Assembly: GCA_037892935.1 (NCBI GenBank)
Contig: JAYXKI010000013.1
Span: 620,001-684,000, forward strand
Length of the DNA stretch: 64,000 bases
Source: Phlebopus portentosus
Taxonomy: Eukaryota; Basidiomycota; Agaricomycetes; Boletales; Boletinellaceae
Reading direction: 5' to 3'
Part shown: positions 11,501-22,932 of the stretch, piece by piece
Position numbering within the stretch: the first letter of the stretch is position 1
How the letters are laid out: each line of letters begins with the position of its first letter
Position numbers and translations under genes: made by a program
Notes under the pieces: generated by a model
What the model was told of the DNA's origin: nothing
Seen by the model: only the letters and a program-made list of their open reading frames with translations
Database searches by the model: none

Positions 11501-13536
11501 TCCGGATGGAAGGCACGTCGCCTCGGCATCTGGTGACTGCACTATCAGATTTTGGGACGTCGACAGTGGGGAAGAGATTTTCATGCCTTTAGATGCGAAC
11601 AGCGGTCGTGTTACATCTGTGTGCTTTTCACCAGACGGAAACCGTATTGTTTCGGGCTCGACGAAAAAGTCGGTCAGAATCTGGGATGCCCAGAATGGAG
11701 ACCTGATTCTTGGACCATTGGTGGAGCATACCAAAGAGGTGAAATCAATTGCCTAGTCCCGTGACGGAACAAAGATCGCCTCGGGTTCCATGGACTGGAC
11801 GATCATCCTATGGGACGCCACAATCGGGAACGTTATACTAAGAACGGTGACTGGACAAACAAATTGGGTTTCTTCTGTCACCTTTTCTCCTGACAGTTTG
11901 CGACTCGCCTCGGGCTCCAATGACCATACGATCGGAATATGGAATGCGAAGGGCAGAAAGCGTGCTTTCAGGTGTTTCAAGGGTCACTCCGAGTCCCATG
12001 GTGTCCAATCCGATGCGTTCTCTCCGGACAGCAAGCATCTCGTATCCGGATCTGCCGATCGTGCAATCGAAATCTGGGAGGTGGAAAGTGGAAGTGTCGT
12101 TTCCACTTTGAAAGGACACTCGGATTTGGTGGCGTCAGTGGCGTATTATCCTTGTGGGGCCCGCATCGTTTCTTGTTCGTGGGACAAGTTAGTGATGGTC
12201 TGGGATGCTAAAAGTGGAAGGATTGTTGCTGATCCTCGAGAGGGTCACACCAGCGGTGTTACTTCAGTTACGTATTCACCGGATGGAAGGTACATCACAT
12301 CGGGATCATGGACCACACCATCAGAATTTGGAATACTACCGCTGCGAATTTCAGCCCGGAACCATGTACAATGTATACAAGAAGTGTCATGGTCCTGGCG
12401 TTTTCGCTGGATGGAATGCGCATCGCGTCGGCTTCTGACAACTTCTCGATAATAATATGGGATGCCCAGAGTGGAGAGGTCACCCTTGGGCCTCTTCTCT
12501 TTGGGGCCATAAGATGCAGGTTATGAGCGTGACCTTCACATCGGATGGCTCATGAGTCATCTCAGCTTCATCAGATGACAAGATCAGGATTTGGAATACC
12601 GAGACAGGGGAACTTATTTCGCACCCACTGGGTCTGGTTAATTTTGGCCTCATCGCCGTATCGAGAGACGGCAGGGTGGTTGCGTCTGGCTCCAGTTACG
12701 GCATTACCGTATGGAGCATAGAGACTGGTCAGGTCATTGCTAAGCTGGATACTCACTCGCAGTGGGTCTACTCGATAGCGTACTCGGCCGATGACGACTC
12801 TGACGAGCGACTTGTATCGGCATTTTGCAATGGGAAGATAATAACCTAGAACACAGAGTCTTGGGAGGCGATAATCAAAATTTTGTGTGAGAAAATTATG
12901 TGTGAGGTCAAAAGCGGCTTTCTTTTCGTCTGCTTCTCGCCGGACAGCTCATGAATAGCCTTTAGCTCGGGAGACAAAAGCATCATCCTCTGGGATGTGG
13001 AGAGCAGTCAAAAGGTTGCCGGTCTGTTTGTGAGATGTACCTTTGATATCAGGGCTGTTACTTTCTCGTGTGATGGAAGGCATGTCATCTCAGGCACTGT
13101 GGGTGGCCCGATAGGCATGAGACGAGTCTGGAATGTCCAAAGCAGTCAGATCATCTGGAAAGTAGAGTACCCCTCTCTCTCCTCCTTCTCTGTTGCTATG
13201 CACCCTGATGGTTCACGAATCATTTCTGGACATTGCGATAATACGATCAGAGTATGGGATTTGCGGGACCTTCTCCGACCTTCAAGTGTACATGCAGTCG
13301 ATATTACGCTCCCTTCCATGGAGGACAACAGATGGATACTTGGCGGTCCTGATAGATGCAGCTTGCTGTTCTGGATCCCTCCAGACCTTAGTTCGATACT
13401 CTGCCCATCTAGAAATATATTAACTTTCAGTTGTGAATCCTCGACCGGAATTGATTTTACGAGCACGGTCCTTGGTGAGCGATGGGCACTAGGTTACGAC
13501 ATTACGTATTATGATTTGTATTCTGAGTACAGTTGA
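8570..13536 (+). pseudogene. NACHT-WD40 (STAND/NLR-like) pseudogene, near full length but heavily damaged
   Basis: The pieces occur in the usual order for an Agaricomycete NACHT-WD40 protein. A C2-like N-terminal fragment (LALDIQVKHSSLLLPNPIVGIAKVNLVDLL, about 8806-8925) comes first, then a helical region (about 8996-9650). The NACHT domain has Walker A HGVAGSGKST (about 9823-9855) and Walker B VIIALDALDECG (about 10108-10143), followed by the FHASFSDYLMSPKRS helical block (about 10770-10820). Fourteen WD40 repeats run from about 11460 to 13260, then the IPPDLSSIL..FSCESSTGIDFTS..GERW tail. Lesions include a frame break or stop at 9947, a stop at 10078, a frame change near 10530, a lost intron acceptor near 11270, and a stop at 11754. 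Further frame changes lie near 12310 and 12500, with in-frame stops at 12553, 12847 and 12952. The final TGA (13534-13536) lies inside an inserted MITE. It cannot encode a full receptor as it stands. Confidence 0.88.
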
Positions 13537-14002
13537 AATTTTCTTAATGCATATTGTTGTAACGCATGAATCTCATAATGCATCAACTTTTCCCAGGAAC
13601 GATATTGGGAGGCAGGAGAATATGCAAAATCCATCCTGATGCATAAAGTCCAGCGCATATTTTATGCAACATCAGAATCGATTTTCACCCCAATTTGGAG
13701 ATATATCATCTCAACGTGGAATCTTTCCTGATAATTCCTGATAATTTTGGACATTCCGATCACCACAAGTGCATTTTCACGAGTTTTTTTCGGTTCACAG
13801 GTCGTCAAACACATTCACGTCTACTATTCATTCCTCAGGCTATTATAAGCATCTATATTTTTTTAGCCTTTTCTCATAAGCTGGGACAGAAAAGACAAAT
13901 TATCAACGACATAACAGATTCCCAAGGAGGTCAAGTTGCATAAACGTTATGAGAAAGCCCATTTCTGGCAACCGGCAGGATGCATTATGAAAATTTCTAC
14001 TG
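13530..14002. mobile_element. MITE, CAGTTGAAATT-type terminal inverted repeats, Tc1/mariner-like
   Basis: The left end CAGTTGAAATTTTCTTAATGCAT (13530-13552) matches the reverse complement of the right end (13980-14002) with a few mismatches. The left flank is TA; the right flank is CA, consistent with a mutated TA duplication. The first 130 bp share long stretches (cataatgcatc..acttt, ttgggaggcagg) with one end of the element at 31571-32274, so both are one family. No transposase ORF is visible, so it is non-autonomous. The CAGT ends and TA target are typical of the Tc1/mariner superfamily (established), but the family assignment is inference. Confidence 0.75.
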
Positions 14003-14357
14003 CAACATGTTCCTTGGTCGTTTGAAGACGTCATGCGAAGTCGATCAAGAGTCGATCTGGACTATATGCTCGGCCATCACGGCCATCAAATTTACGTTAC
14101 CCATCAAGGGCTTCATTTTCCCAATTTGTTATCAACCAATCGAGTCGGATCCGAAGTACGTAGATATTGATATCTGCTAATAACCAAGATAAGTCGGAAG
14201 TCTGCGTAGGGCGTTATAGCGGGCTGCGAATAGCCCTAGCTCGCGTGTTGTTCTTTTTCTCCCTACCACCACCATCATCTCCTCTCTTCTCCTCGTCTCC
14301 TGTGTGCGTCGAACACGTCCGATCCTTTTCATCCCTTCCAATAGTCCATCGTTCAGC

Positions 14358-15222
14358 ATGCGCATCGTATTTGCATCGTTTGTCCTTGCCGTACGTGTTT
14401 TCCTTTTTGGAAAAGGTATCGAGAATAACTGTAAATCTGACACGTCGCATTTTTCTCTTCGTTGATTTCGCCTAGTTGTCTGCAACACTCACAGCGGCAG
14501 AAGATATCTACATTCAAGTTGCTGGGTCGAACTATACCAGCAGCGATAACACCACGACATTTTCGCCGCAGAGCGTCACCGCAAGAGTCGGCGATATAGT
14601 GTTCTTCAACTGTTAGCCCTTCTTCATCCCAATGTTGCTTTTTCACTTAATCAGAGATTGGATCTGGTTATTTACAGTCACCTCTGGGAACCATAGCGCG
14701 ACTCAGTCTACCTTCTCCTCTCCCTGCCAACCTGCACACGACACGAATAATACCATCAATGGTTTCGATTCCGACTTTCGCCCGACCGCGAACGGCACGT
14801 CTGTCACGATCCTCTCCGTCCCGATCCTCGACTCGAACGTGAATGAGACCATGTGGTTCTACGACAAAGCACCCGGTGCATGCGGTTCGGGTGCTGTTGG
14901 TGCAATAAACAGTAATGAAAGCAGCCTTGAGACCCTTGCGGGATTCGTGGTACGTGCCCACAAATATTTTTGTATTCTAAGTATAATGTCACTGATTATA
15001 ACTCGTTTGACTTCTGATATCTATAATTCATAGCGCAATGCGGAACGACTGAATGGATCGGCCGCTACTTCGACTTCTTCTGCCTCGAGGTCAGCAACAA
15101 CATCCACGGCGCCCTCCTCTTCTAGCACAGGCAGCTCCGACTCCTCTTCGGATGCACAGAGTCTGTTTGCGATGTCTAGTCTCCCGCTCGGCCTTTTTGG
15201 GCTTGCGCTTTCGCTGCTCTAG
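14358..15222 (+). CDS. Cupredoxin-like extracellular serine-rich protein, probably GPI-anchored
   Basis: Four exons (14358-14390, 14476-14611, 14678-14949, 15034-15222) give 209 aa in frame. Residues 1-19 (MRIVFASFVLALSATLTAA) form a signal peptide. A plastocyanin-like beta domain follows: IYIQVAGSNYTSSDNTTTFSPQSVTARVGDIVFFNFTSGNHSATQSTF..PC. After it come a GFDSDFRP segment and MWFYDKAPGACGSGAVGAIN. The C-terminus is a Ser/Thr-rich stalk and a hydrophobic tail (LPLGLFGLALSLL) typical of GPI addition. Several N-x-S/T sites are present. In copper-binding relatives the FYC and SHC positions supply Cys and His; here they read FYD and GAC, so a type-1 copper site seems lost. The protein likely acts at the cell wall; its function is unknown. 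Confidence 0.87.
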
Positions 15223-15948
15223 AGAAAATTTTCGCGTCTTAAAAACGTCTGCCCACTTCTGCGTTCTCCGCATGAACTTTACAGCGAGAAGCTACGAGAG
15301 CGCGGTTTTGGCACTGTCCTCTATCCAAATCTATTAAAGAGACTATACCCGTTTCTTCTCATGAACTTTCAAACTTTCAATCCCCCGCTACTTCTGGTGT
15401 GCTTTAAAATGACATTTCATTTACTATTTGGCTAGATTTCTTCGTGCGTCATTAGGCTTTGTTTGTGCTTGTTGTGTTTCGGGTTCTGTTTGCGTTTTGT
15501 ACTTTCCATCCGTATTGTCCCGTATCTTTTACACGTTCATTCAATGTCCATATTCATGTTCATCCCCTCTCTTGCTTCGGTCTACCTAGCATTCTATTCT
15601 CGCGCTGTTGTCGGTCTACTGTCAAACACGAAAATATTTGGAGCCTTGGAGGTTTCCAGATTCGCAGATTATTCTGGATAAATAGTCAAAAGTAAACTTG
15701 CAAAGTACATAGATCGACCATCAAGTGAACGGAGTCATGTCTAAATATTACATAATCTCATAATGCTTAAAGTCGGAAGTAGCCAGTCCGCCTCTTTGCT
15801 TCCTACGACTACGTTCAGCAAAGACATGATACCTCGAATATAGTCCCCAATTACGCAACTCAAAGCAGATTATCGCTATTTTCTTCTTTCCTCTTCAGTA
15901 CCCGTCATCCCTTTCTTTCCTTTGACCTCTCGTTCCGCCCCTTGGTGC
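15223..15948. other. Intergenic
   Basis: AT-rich 3' flank of the cupredoxin-like gene and 5' flank of the GTPBP-like gene. Short ORFs only; nothing recognisable. A pyrimidine-rich tract just before 15949 fits a leader region. Confidence 0.45.
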
Positions 15949-17326
15949 ATGTTTGGGGAGTCCGAGTCCGAGAGTCCACGTACCGGAAGCCCATGGGACG
16001 GCTTTCTTTCCAAGTCTGACCCTGCCTCTCCTGCTGTGGAACCGACGAGGAGCCCAAGGGTCGTGCCGAAGCTTGTGCCGGAAGTCGAGGAGGTGTGTCG
16101 CGATGATATCACTCGTGGGAGGATGCTAATGAAGTATGAATTTTCTACCTCAGGGCAATGTTGAGTACAAGCTACGTCTCTTGAACCCTTCAACCGAGCG
16201 ATTCACACGTCTCGTCACGCAACTCAAGTGGAGGCTTCTTGAGGGAGGCGGGCAAGCGTATTATGAGCTTGGAGTCGCTGATTCCGGTCAACTCGTCGGC
16301 CTGTCCCGTACGCATCTCGAGCAGTCCCTGCAGACGCTTGAGGAAATGGCAGGCGAGATTGGCGCCTCTGTCATTGTCGTCAAGGAGATAGAGCTGCCTC
16401 CGACTCTGGTGGAGGCCGTCAAAAACAGCGAGAAGAGTGGCAAGATTGCCGACGGAGCGATGCGCATGCATAAGGTGCGCGTGGCGGACTATGTCGAAAC
16501 ACCCCCGTCAAGCGCAGGTGGAGATGAAGAGTCCGAGTTTTCTGCCACCGAAACTGACGACGATTTGAACGGAACCTCAAGTACACATCTATCTGTGGGC
16601 ATTTTCCTGCCGCGCCAGTCGGGCATTTCTTATTCTCAGAAGCTTGACGAAATCGATGAGGCATCGGATTCGGCATCCGGAGATGACTGCGGACTGACCA
16701 TGACGGATCTTGGCTTCGAAATTGCCTCCGTGTACAAGCCGCGTCCACATCGCCGGCGTACGCCAATACTTCAGCCGGCTCCTCCGAAACTGAAGCATAT
16801 ACCATCCGACGATATGTTCTCGCTTGATCTTACCTCTCTGCATGCACAGAGTATCCCCGTGGATGTGCCGAAGCATAGACTCTTTGCTCAGAAGATAGGA
16901 AAGCCGGAGAAGGATTTGAGGCGTGCGCTATATACCCAGATTCCTCATCTTGTTGTGGACGAAGCTGGAGGCGCAGACAGCAATTCCGACAGCGGGCCTA
17001 TGTCGGCATCGCCGGGGGCAGACACCATCGGAACAAGTGGGCACCTGAAGGCATTGGATGACCTTGAGGCTGCGGCAGCAATGCTGAGCTTCGATGATCG
17101 CGATGATGTCTCTCCGGGATCTCTGCCTCGTTCTGAAGAGTCATTACATCCCGAAGATGCGCTCAGACGACCTGCAGATATAGAGAATGGACTTATGTGT
17201 AACGACGTAATGCACAACGGCATTCTCACACCCGACGATCCGACTGAGCGTCGATATATCGTCGAGGCACTCGTAGTACGCAAGATGTCGGTTGAGGAGG
17301 CTTTCCTTGACTTCGTGAATATCTAA
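15949..17326 (+). CDS. GTPBP1/GTPBP2-like N-terminal domain protein lacking the GTPase
   Basis: Two exons (15949-16092, 16154-17326; 61-nt intron) give 438 aa. Residues 1-48 are Ser/Pro-rich. Residues 49-130 (GNVEYKLRLLNPSTERFTRLVTQLKWRLLEGGGQAYYELGVADSGQLVGL..LEQSLQTLEEMAGEIGASVIVVKE) closely match the region ahead of the GTPase in GTPBP1/2, translational-GTPase relatives linked to ribosome and mRNA surveillance. A long acidic and Ser-rich low-complexity segment follows. The last residues (RRYIVEALVVRKMSVEEAFLDFVNI) resemble the strand that in GTPBP1 leads directly into the P-loop, but the gene stops there and no G-domain motifs occur in the next kilobase. GTPBP1/2-like N-terminal homology is strong; any GTPase or translation role cannot be inferred. 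It may be a basidiomycete-specific derivative. Confidence 0.82.
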
Positions 17327-18992
17327 CGACGAGGGACATGATTAGTTCATCGGCGTGCTCTCTTTTTCATGATCACAGCTCGGTTCATGGGAGGTCTGAG
17401 AAGTACCTTGCTCTGCTCTGCTCATAATGACTTTGCTAGACACTTTGCACGCAATACAAATGTTTTATGATCATGCAAAACTTCAAAAGCTATCTACGTG
17501 TGCGCCATACATGAAGGATACTCAAGAGGCCTACCTGTCAACAGGGCTTCGCATCAGGCGATAAAATACGAAGAGTCCCGAGCTTATATGCTTTACGATT
17601 TAGCAAGAGCTACAGGGCAGGCGGCAACGCAGAAACTACTATTCTTTTATGGAGGGGGACGGGATCCTACAACTCGAAAGTTCGAAACCGAGGCGCTCGC
17701 GGCCTGACGAGAGGTGGCGGAACGCGCGCCAGCCGAGTGAAGCGTGCGAAACGACATATCTGCATCCGCTGCGCGATGAGCGTTGGCAAAGGGACGGATA
17801 AAGGAAGTGGTTAGCGGCAGCGTGCTCGTCGCTGCCGCCAACCACAATAAACTGGGAAGGCCTCAGTTAGCGTGGTTCCGAGCTCATATCAAACAAGCAG
17901 AAATTGTTAAGCGGCCCCAGCTACAGGAAGACCGACTCGACTGTAAGAAGGGATACTTGGCCCTTTGGCTGTCCCTGCTCCCAGACTTGTGGGACTAGTA
18001 GCGTGGCGTCGTGGAATGGTCTCAACGTCGAGGGGGAAGGCACGCCCCCAGGACGGTAAGACCACTCCCAGAAAGTGAAAGGAAACGAACGCAGAAAAAA
18101 AAATGAGGCGAGGATTTTCAAGACTTATCTTTCGTTCGTATCCCTCCTGCTTCACTCCAACTGTCCCGCTCCTCCGCTTCCGCCAAGGTGAAGCCGTCTG
18201 GGTGTTTGTCGTGGTGCTTCGTCGTAGCAAGATTGCGCGTTGTAAATGTCGTTTCCGGGGCCGGTCTTGTCATCACCTTTGCGAGTTCGTTATGTGTACC
18301 CGCAGATTTTGTCGTACAGGGTTGATAGGTCGATCGCCAGTGTTGTGTTATTTGCTTCGGTCCCCGCGAGTACAGCAAGGTTACTTCCTCCATGTTCTTC
18401 CGTCCTTCCCATTCCTTCTTCACTCCACTTTAGGTTCCCAACCGTCCATCTCCTTCCCCTCCTTCGCCCGTCCCCCTCCTACCCCACCTCACTCCCACTC
18501 CCAAACCTCATGACCTCTTATCCCTCAACCAGAACCCAGACCCACTAATCCGTCCTTCGATATCCATCAGGGCGCGTCGGAGGCCCGCCGAATCCCGTCG
18601 CGATGCGTCGTTCTCGAGTGAGTGAAGTGACCAGCACGTTTTTGTCGTTGTTGGAAGGCCGGACCGTACCAGACGGCGGACCTTGTGCTGAGGGTGACAT
18701 ATCGAATCCGGTCGATAATGTGGCATTGGTATTGTGGCAGCGCCCGCGCGCGATGAAGCTACCGGGACCAGCCCGGCTGCATGGAGACGGTGCATTTGAA
18801 CCAGCTTTCTCCAGGAAAGGATGATGCGTAATATGTCGAGTGGTGTCCTGGGATGAGCGGTGACGTGAGATCCGACCAGCGGAAGGTGTCGAGCAGATCC
18901 TGCTGCTGACAATGCTCAAATCCCGTTGTATGCTCCAATGCAGGTGCTTCTTCAATGATGTTATTCAACGCGCGGTTACTTCCTCCTCCCAA
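17327..18992. other. Intergenic, no supported gene
   Basis: Contains several short ORFs on both strands (for example 17498-17707 and 18545-18955) without known domains, start context or splice support. Pyrimidine-rich stretches near 18370-18510 are the only compositional feature. It probably carries the 3' regions of the two convergent genes on either side. Confidence 0.45.
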
Positions 18993-20094
18993 CTACGAGC
19001 CCTTCTGGCCAGCAGATCCAATACTCTTCGACCGACTAGGCGCTTGTGGTCGTAGAACCCTTGGCGACGCGGTCCTCCACTCATCGACCAGCGACTTGTG
19101 GTAATCTGTGATATCCGTTTCGCGGCGGACAGGGCTCTCTGGCGGCGTAGCCAACTCGTTCAGATCTGACGAGACGGTGCTCATTGACGTGAAGTCGGGC
19201 ATGTGGAGGAGACCAAGCCCGAGGAGACCGCTAGGGGAGGTGATGTACGTGCACTCGCTTTCCTCCAGGGAGCGCAAGGAGTTGCAGCTGAACGACGACG
19301 TAATCGAGGCAGGTGTTGAGCTTTCCGAGTCTGCGAAGTTGGGAGAGTCTGTGTCGCTTGGCGAATATGTGGTTTTGGTCGAGTCTGTGTCGTTGGCCGA
19401 GATTGCGACTTCGGTTTCCTCCATCTCGCCTTCGACGTCCTCCATGATAACTGGGAACAAACCGGGCTGCGTCCTGCGCTTGCTGCGCCCGCACTTCTCT
19501 GCGCAGTACCTCTGGTGTTGCTTGAAGATTTTCTCGAGGTTATGGACTACGATGACGATCGGGATCTGCTCGTCTGGTGGAGTTTCGCTGTGGTGAATAA
19601 GGATGGTTGTGAGTTGCCCTCCATTGTCTGGATTTACGAGGAGCTGATAGTCGTCCTCGTCGTCCTCATCGTCATCGCTATGGTCTTGGCCATCAGAATC
19701 GACATCCATGTCAAATATCCGTTCGAGCTCGAGTTGGTGCGTCGATGGGGAATGGACAATGATGGGCTTCTGTTTTGCTAGTTTGAACTTTTCACTAGAC
19801 CAGTCGCGGGTAGGCAACTGAAACGACGTCAGTCTAAGACGTCAAGTTCTGGAGTAAAGCGCAACAAGGGATACGTACCGTTTCGGAAAACTTGACCATC
19901 CTTGGTTTGTCCTCCTTCGATTCTCCATAGTAATCCTCATCGATTCTCGGCAACGCGGATGGAATGGGCCTGCCTTTCCGGATTCCACAGTTGCGACCGC
20001 AGTTGGCGACGTGTAGCATGACCATCGGGAGAGGACGAGCGCCGTGGGGTAAGACGGGTATCGGACCAGCCGGCATCATAAGCTCGACGCGCAT
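18993..20094 (-). CDS. Hypothetical acidic/serine-rich protein
   Basis: Two exons (20094-19879, 19817-18993; 61-nt intron with GTACGT donor and CAG acceptor) give 346 aa starting MRVELMMPAGPIPVLPHGARPLP. Not recognised. Residues 25-45 hold a Cys pair (HVANCGRNCGIRKGRP) and a second Cys pair lies in the middle (RYCAEKCGRSKRR). Between them is a long acidic run (DMDVDSDGQDHSDDDEDDEDDYQ), then a hydrophobic strand pattern (PIVIVVHNLEKIFKQHQRY). The C-terminal 130 residues are Ser/Thr/Pro-rich with SPSD and PPESP motifs, candidate phosphorylation sites. No membrane segment is seen. The acidic and Ser-rich make-up and Cys pairs would suit a nuclear or regulatory protein, but this is only a guess. 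Confidence 0.68.
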
Positions 20095-20239
20095 TTTTGA
20101 TAGACAAGATAGAGTCGGTTTACCAGAAACAGCGTGTGATAAAGGAGGGATGGGGGGAGAACACGTTAAGTTGAGACAAAAATAAAGATGGTAGAACGAG
20201 GTCAAGAGTAGTTTTGGAACCTCTCGAGCTAGACTAGCC

Positions 20240-20246
20240 TTTTATA
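20240..20246 (-). promoter_or_regulatory. TATA-like box
   Basis: TATAAAA on the minus strand, about 146 nt upstream of the ATG at 20094, in a gene-free stretch. The distance is long for a core promoter unless the 5' leader is about 110 nt. Confidence 0.35.
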
Positions 20247-20855
20247 AGATTGGACGTGTGGTTTCAGACTTACCAGTCAAGACACGAGGTATGACCAGGT
20301 CTAGTTCAGAAGAGAACTCACTACTGGGATCAGCGAGCCAGGTCCCTGTACGACAGAGAGGATCCAATAAGCTGCATTGTCTGTCCGTCCTTTATATAGC
20401 ACATGAGTGATATTTTAAAATATTGCCTTACTGCTCTCAACAAACACAGACCTTAGGTGTATTCTATAATATCAAATGAGGTCGTCCTGTGTTACCATAT
20501 GTCCTTCATGTCTTTGACTGCACAGGCCTAGGACCAGACAACTTCCAAATGACAAATTAATGCAAATGAACGCGTCTTGTTTATTTACGCGTTATTTGTG
20601 CCATGCCAAAAGAGGCAAATCTAATCACGTAATATACCAGGTCTCTACACGGATATTCGGCCGATTGGGAACATGGAAATGAGTATAAAGCTTCTGTATT
20701 TTAAGTTAAGACATAGTCCAAAAGCATAGTCCGAAGCGGAGATATAAATATGCGATATCAAGCGTTTTCCGCACTTCTCGAAACAAGAATACTTTTCCGC
20801 AAGCTCAGTATAAGCTCCCGGTTCCGAGAGTTTCATTCACCACCCGACAAGCCTG

Positions 20856-22159
20856 CTATAAAGCGCTCCAAGGCAAACGACCGTCATACAGGCCTTCAAG
20901 GTTCCTCTCTGTCGAATTCCGAGACCCTGCGTCTAAATCAGGAGCAAACTTCAATCGGGACTCTGTGCTTGGACACCATTCGAGAAGTGGAGCAATCTCG
21001 GGGGCGGATACGTGATACGGATGTGCTTTACGATGGACGTTTCGATTTCGCCTTTTTGCAAGCAAAATGCCGTGACAACCATAGAGATCTTGCTCGTAGG
21101 GCAGGTACCCATTGGCAAGCTTATCAGGCAGAAATGAAAATAGAAACCAGAAGTTAGTGGGTATTCTAATCCTGATATTCTGACAGGAAGATTACCTCGC
21201 CTTTGTAGCTTCCTCTCTGATAACATCATCCTCAATATCCACCCCGATATATGTCCATCTATCAGAAGGCCATCGAACAGCTACTCGATGTAACTCGCTA
21301 AATCGCGCCTCCTTCATCCCGTACCCGACAACAGTGATGCGCTCTGGATAATGTCCCGTCACGGTGCGAAATCGCGCAATTGAAAACAAAAGGTTCTGAA
21401 AAGAGTCAAGAGCGTAGTCTTCCGTCGCGGTACGTTGGTATGTATTTAGACTCGAGCCTCTCGGTAGAGGCGACGTAGGTTGGATGAAAGAGAGAGCTAG
21501 TGCCAGAGAAAAGTAGGATGTTGATTCGGAGGCAGCGGTCTGGTGCCGAGTCGAGCCTCTGAGGCGAGAAAAGTAAGTAAAACAAGTGGATCCGTATCAC
21601 TTGAATAACTCACCCGCTGAAAACAAGGAGACTCTTCGGGTCGTCATTTGTTATTCCCACTCTAGGAAGTACCCAAGTCAGATTCTGATTATGGTGAAAC
21701 GGCAATTTCTGGTACGCACCCACGGCGAACATGAGCGATAAACGTTTCTATCCTGAAACGGGCACCTTCACCAGTTTGGTAATGCTCAAGTGCCCACGCG
21801 TCCTCCTCGTACGCCTCTCTCGCTTCATTTCCCAGCCAGACACCATGTCCGGGCACTACAACCAGGTGATCGAGCTCTCGGAAAAATGCATATCGATCAA
21901 TAGTACTTTCTATTGATTTGACCACTCTGCGCGAGCTCCACTGTCTATGATATGATAAACTATCTCCGTGAAACCAATGCCGAAGGTTCAAGACAATGGA
22001 TAGCGCAAGAGCACACGAGAGTAAGAGTACAGCAAGATTTGTCACACGCGAACGCGCGAAGAGAAGCTGCAAGCGCTGATTCCAGACGTCACTTGCATTG
22101 AAAGTTGTATGACTCAGTTTCCGTGGTCGGCGTCGTGATGAGATGGGAGTAGGTAACAT
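20856..22159 (-). CDS. DUF218/YdcF-like membrane-anchored protein
   Basis: The start at 22159 gives a basic N-terminus, then one hydrophobic segment (VTNLAVLLLSCALALSIVLNL, residues about 42-62), so a type II membrane protein is likely. The DUF218 core follows over several exons: HLVVVPGHGVWLGNE, SLLVFSGGSTR, a TEDYALDSFQNLLFSIARFRTVTGHYPERITVVGYGMKEARF block, HRVAVRWPSDRWTYIGVD, and the C-terminal NGYLPYEQDLYGCHGILLAKRRNRN..LLEWCPS..GRLPW. Introns lie near 21718-21664, 21612-21556 and 21196-21115. At the last junction the donor (gcgag|gtaatc) and the only good acceptor (ctgataag|c) are one base out of frame for the conserved continuation. The last exon is therefore either shifted or uses other splice sites. 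The family in bacteria (ElyC, SanA) is tied to envelope functions; the fungal role is unknown. Confidence 0.8.
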
Positions 22160-22734
22160 ACTTGTTCAATCATTGACCATGCCGGAAATTTCGTATCGAT
22201 CACGTGGACCGAACACGTATCAGGAACTAGTCAGTCAAATTCAATTCAAGTTTACTGGATTATTACAACCGAGTGTCTAGCAAAATTCAGGATAGGTCCA
22301 GGAGAGTAATTCGAGTTTCTGGTTTTTGCCTAAATCCAACCATTGTAAGTCAATCCATATTCCAAGGAGTCTGCGTTGTCTGTCAACGAGCCGGGCAAGT
22401 CTCTGCAAACCCACTGCTCCATGCGCTGAACAAGCGGACCAGGCACACTCCGTCCTGATGGTTTTGTCGAAGAGAATTTTTGGCAGTCTGGGGACATATC
22501 ACAATATTGCCTATGCGTCCCCGAGGAAGATATGAAATGGATGTCCTTGAGTCAGCATTCTAGCTTGGGATTGGGGTTTTATACGAAGTAGAAACGGTTT
22601 CTCATCTGTCCAGCAATATGTTCATCGTACTAATGCTGTTTGTATACTTCCAGATCATCACGCCATCTTCATAGCTTCAATCCCGGGTCGTAGAAACGAT
22701 CCACTTGCCACACAGTAAGAAACAGATGGAGCTA

Positions 22735-22932
22735 TCAGCAATTTTTGTGTCCGGTGTTGCAGGTTTTCGTTGTCTCGTCATCGGAAGTGGACATAAGGTA
22801 CTGACCATTGGGCGACTGTGTGAATGACAAGCAAATGCCCATATTTCTTATGCTGGCGATGGATTTCCGGGGCGATAATGACGGAGTCGGTGGGGAAACT
22901 ACACGCCTTCTTGCAATGAATGGCAGAAGCAA
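22735..22932 (-). pseudogene. Possible WD40-repeat remnant
   Basis: A single stretch reads ICLSFTQSPNGQYLMSTSDDETTKTCNTG, which resembles one WD40 blade (usual ending TIKIWDT). The surrounding sequence (22180-23158) gives no further repeats, start or splice pattern. It could be a leftover of another WD40 gene or chance. Confidence 0.3.

Noticed and set aside
18545..18955. Minus-strand ORFs downstream of the acidic hypothetical gene
   Set aside because: Two overlapping frames are open equally well, which indicates composition rather than coding; no domain seen.
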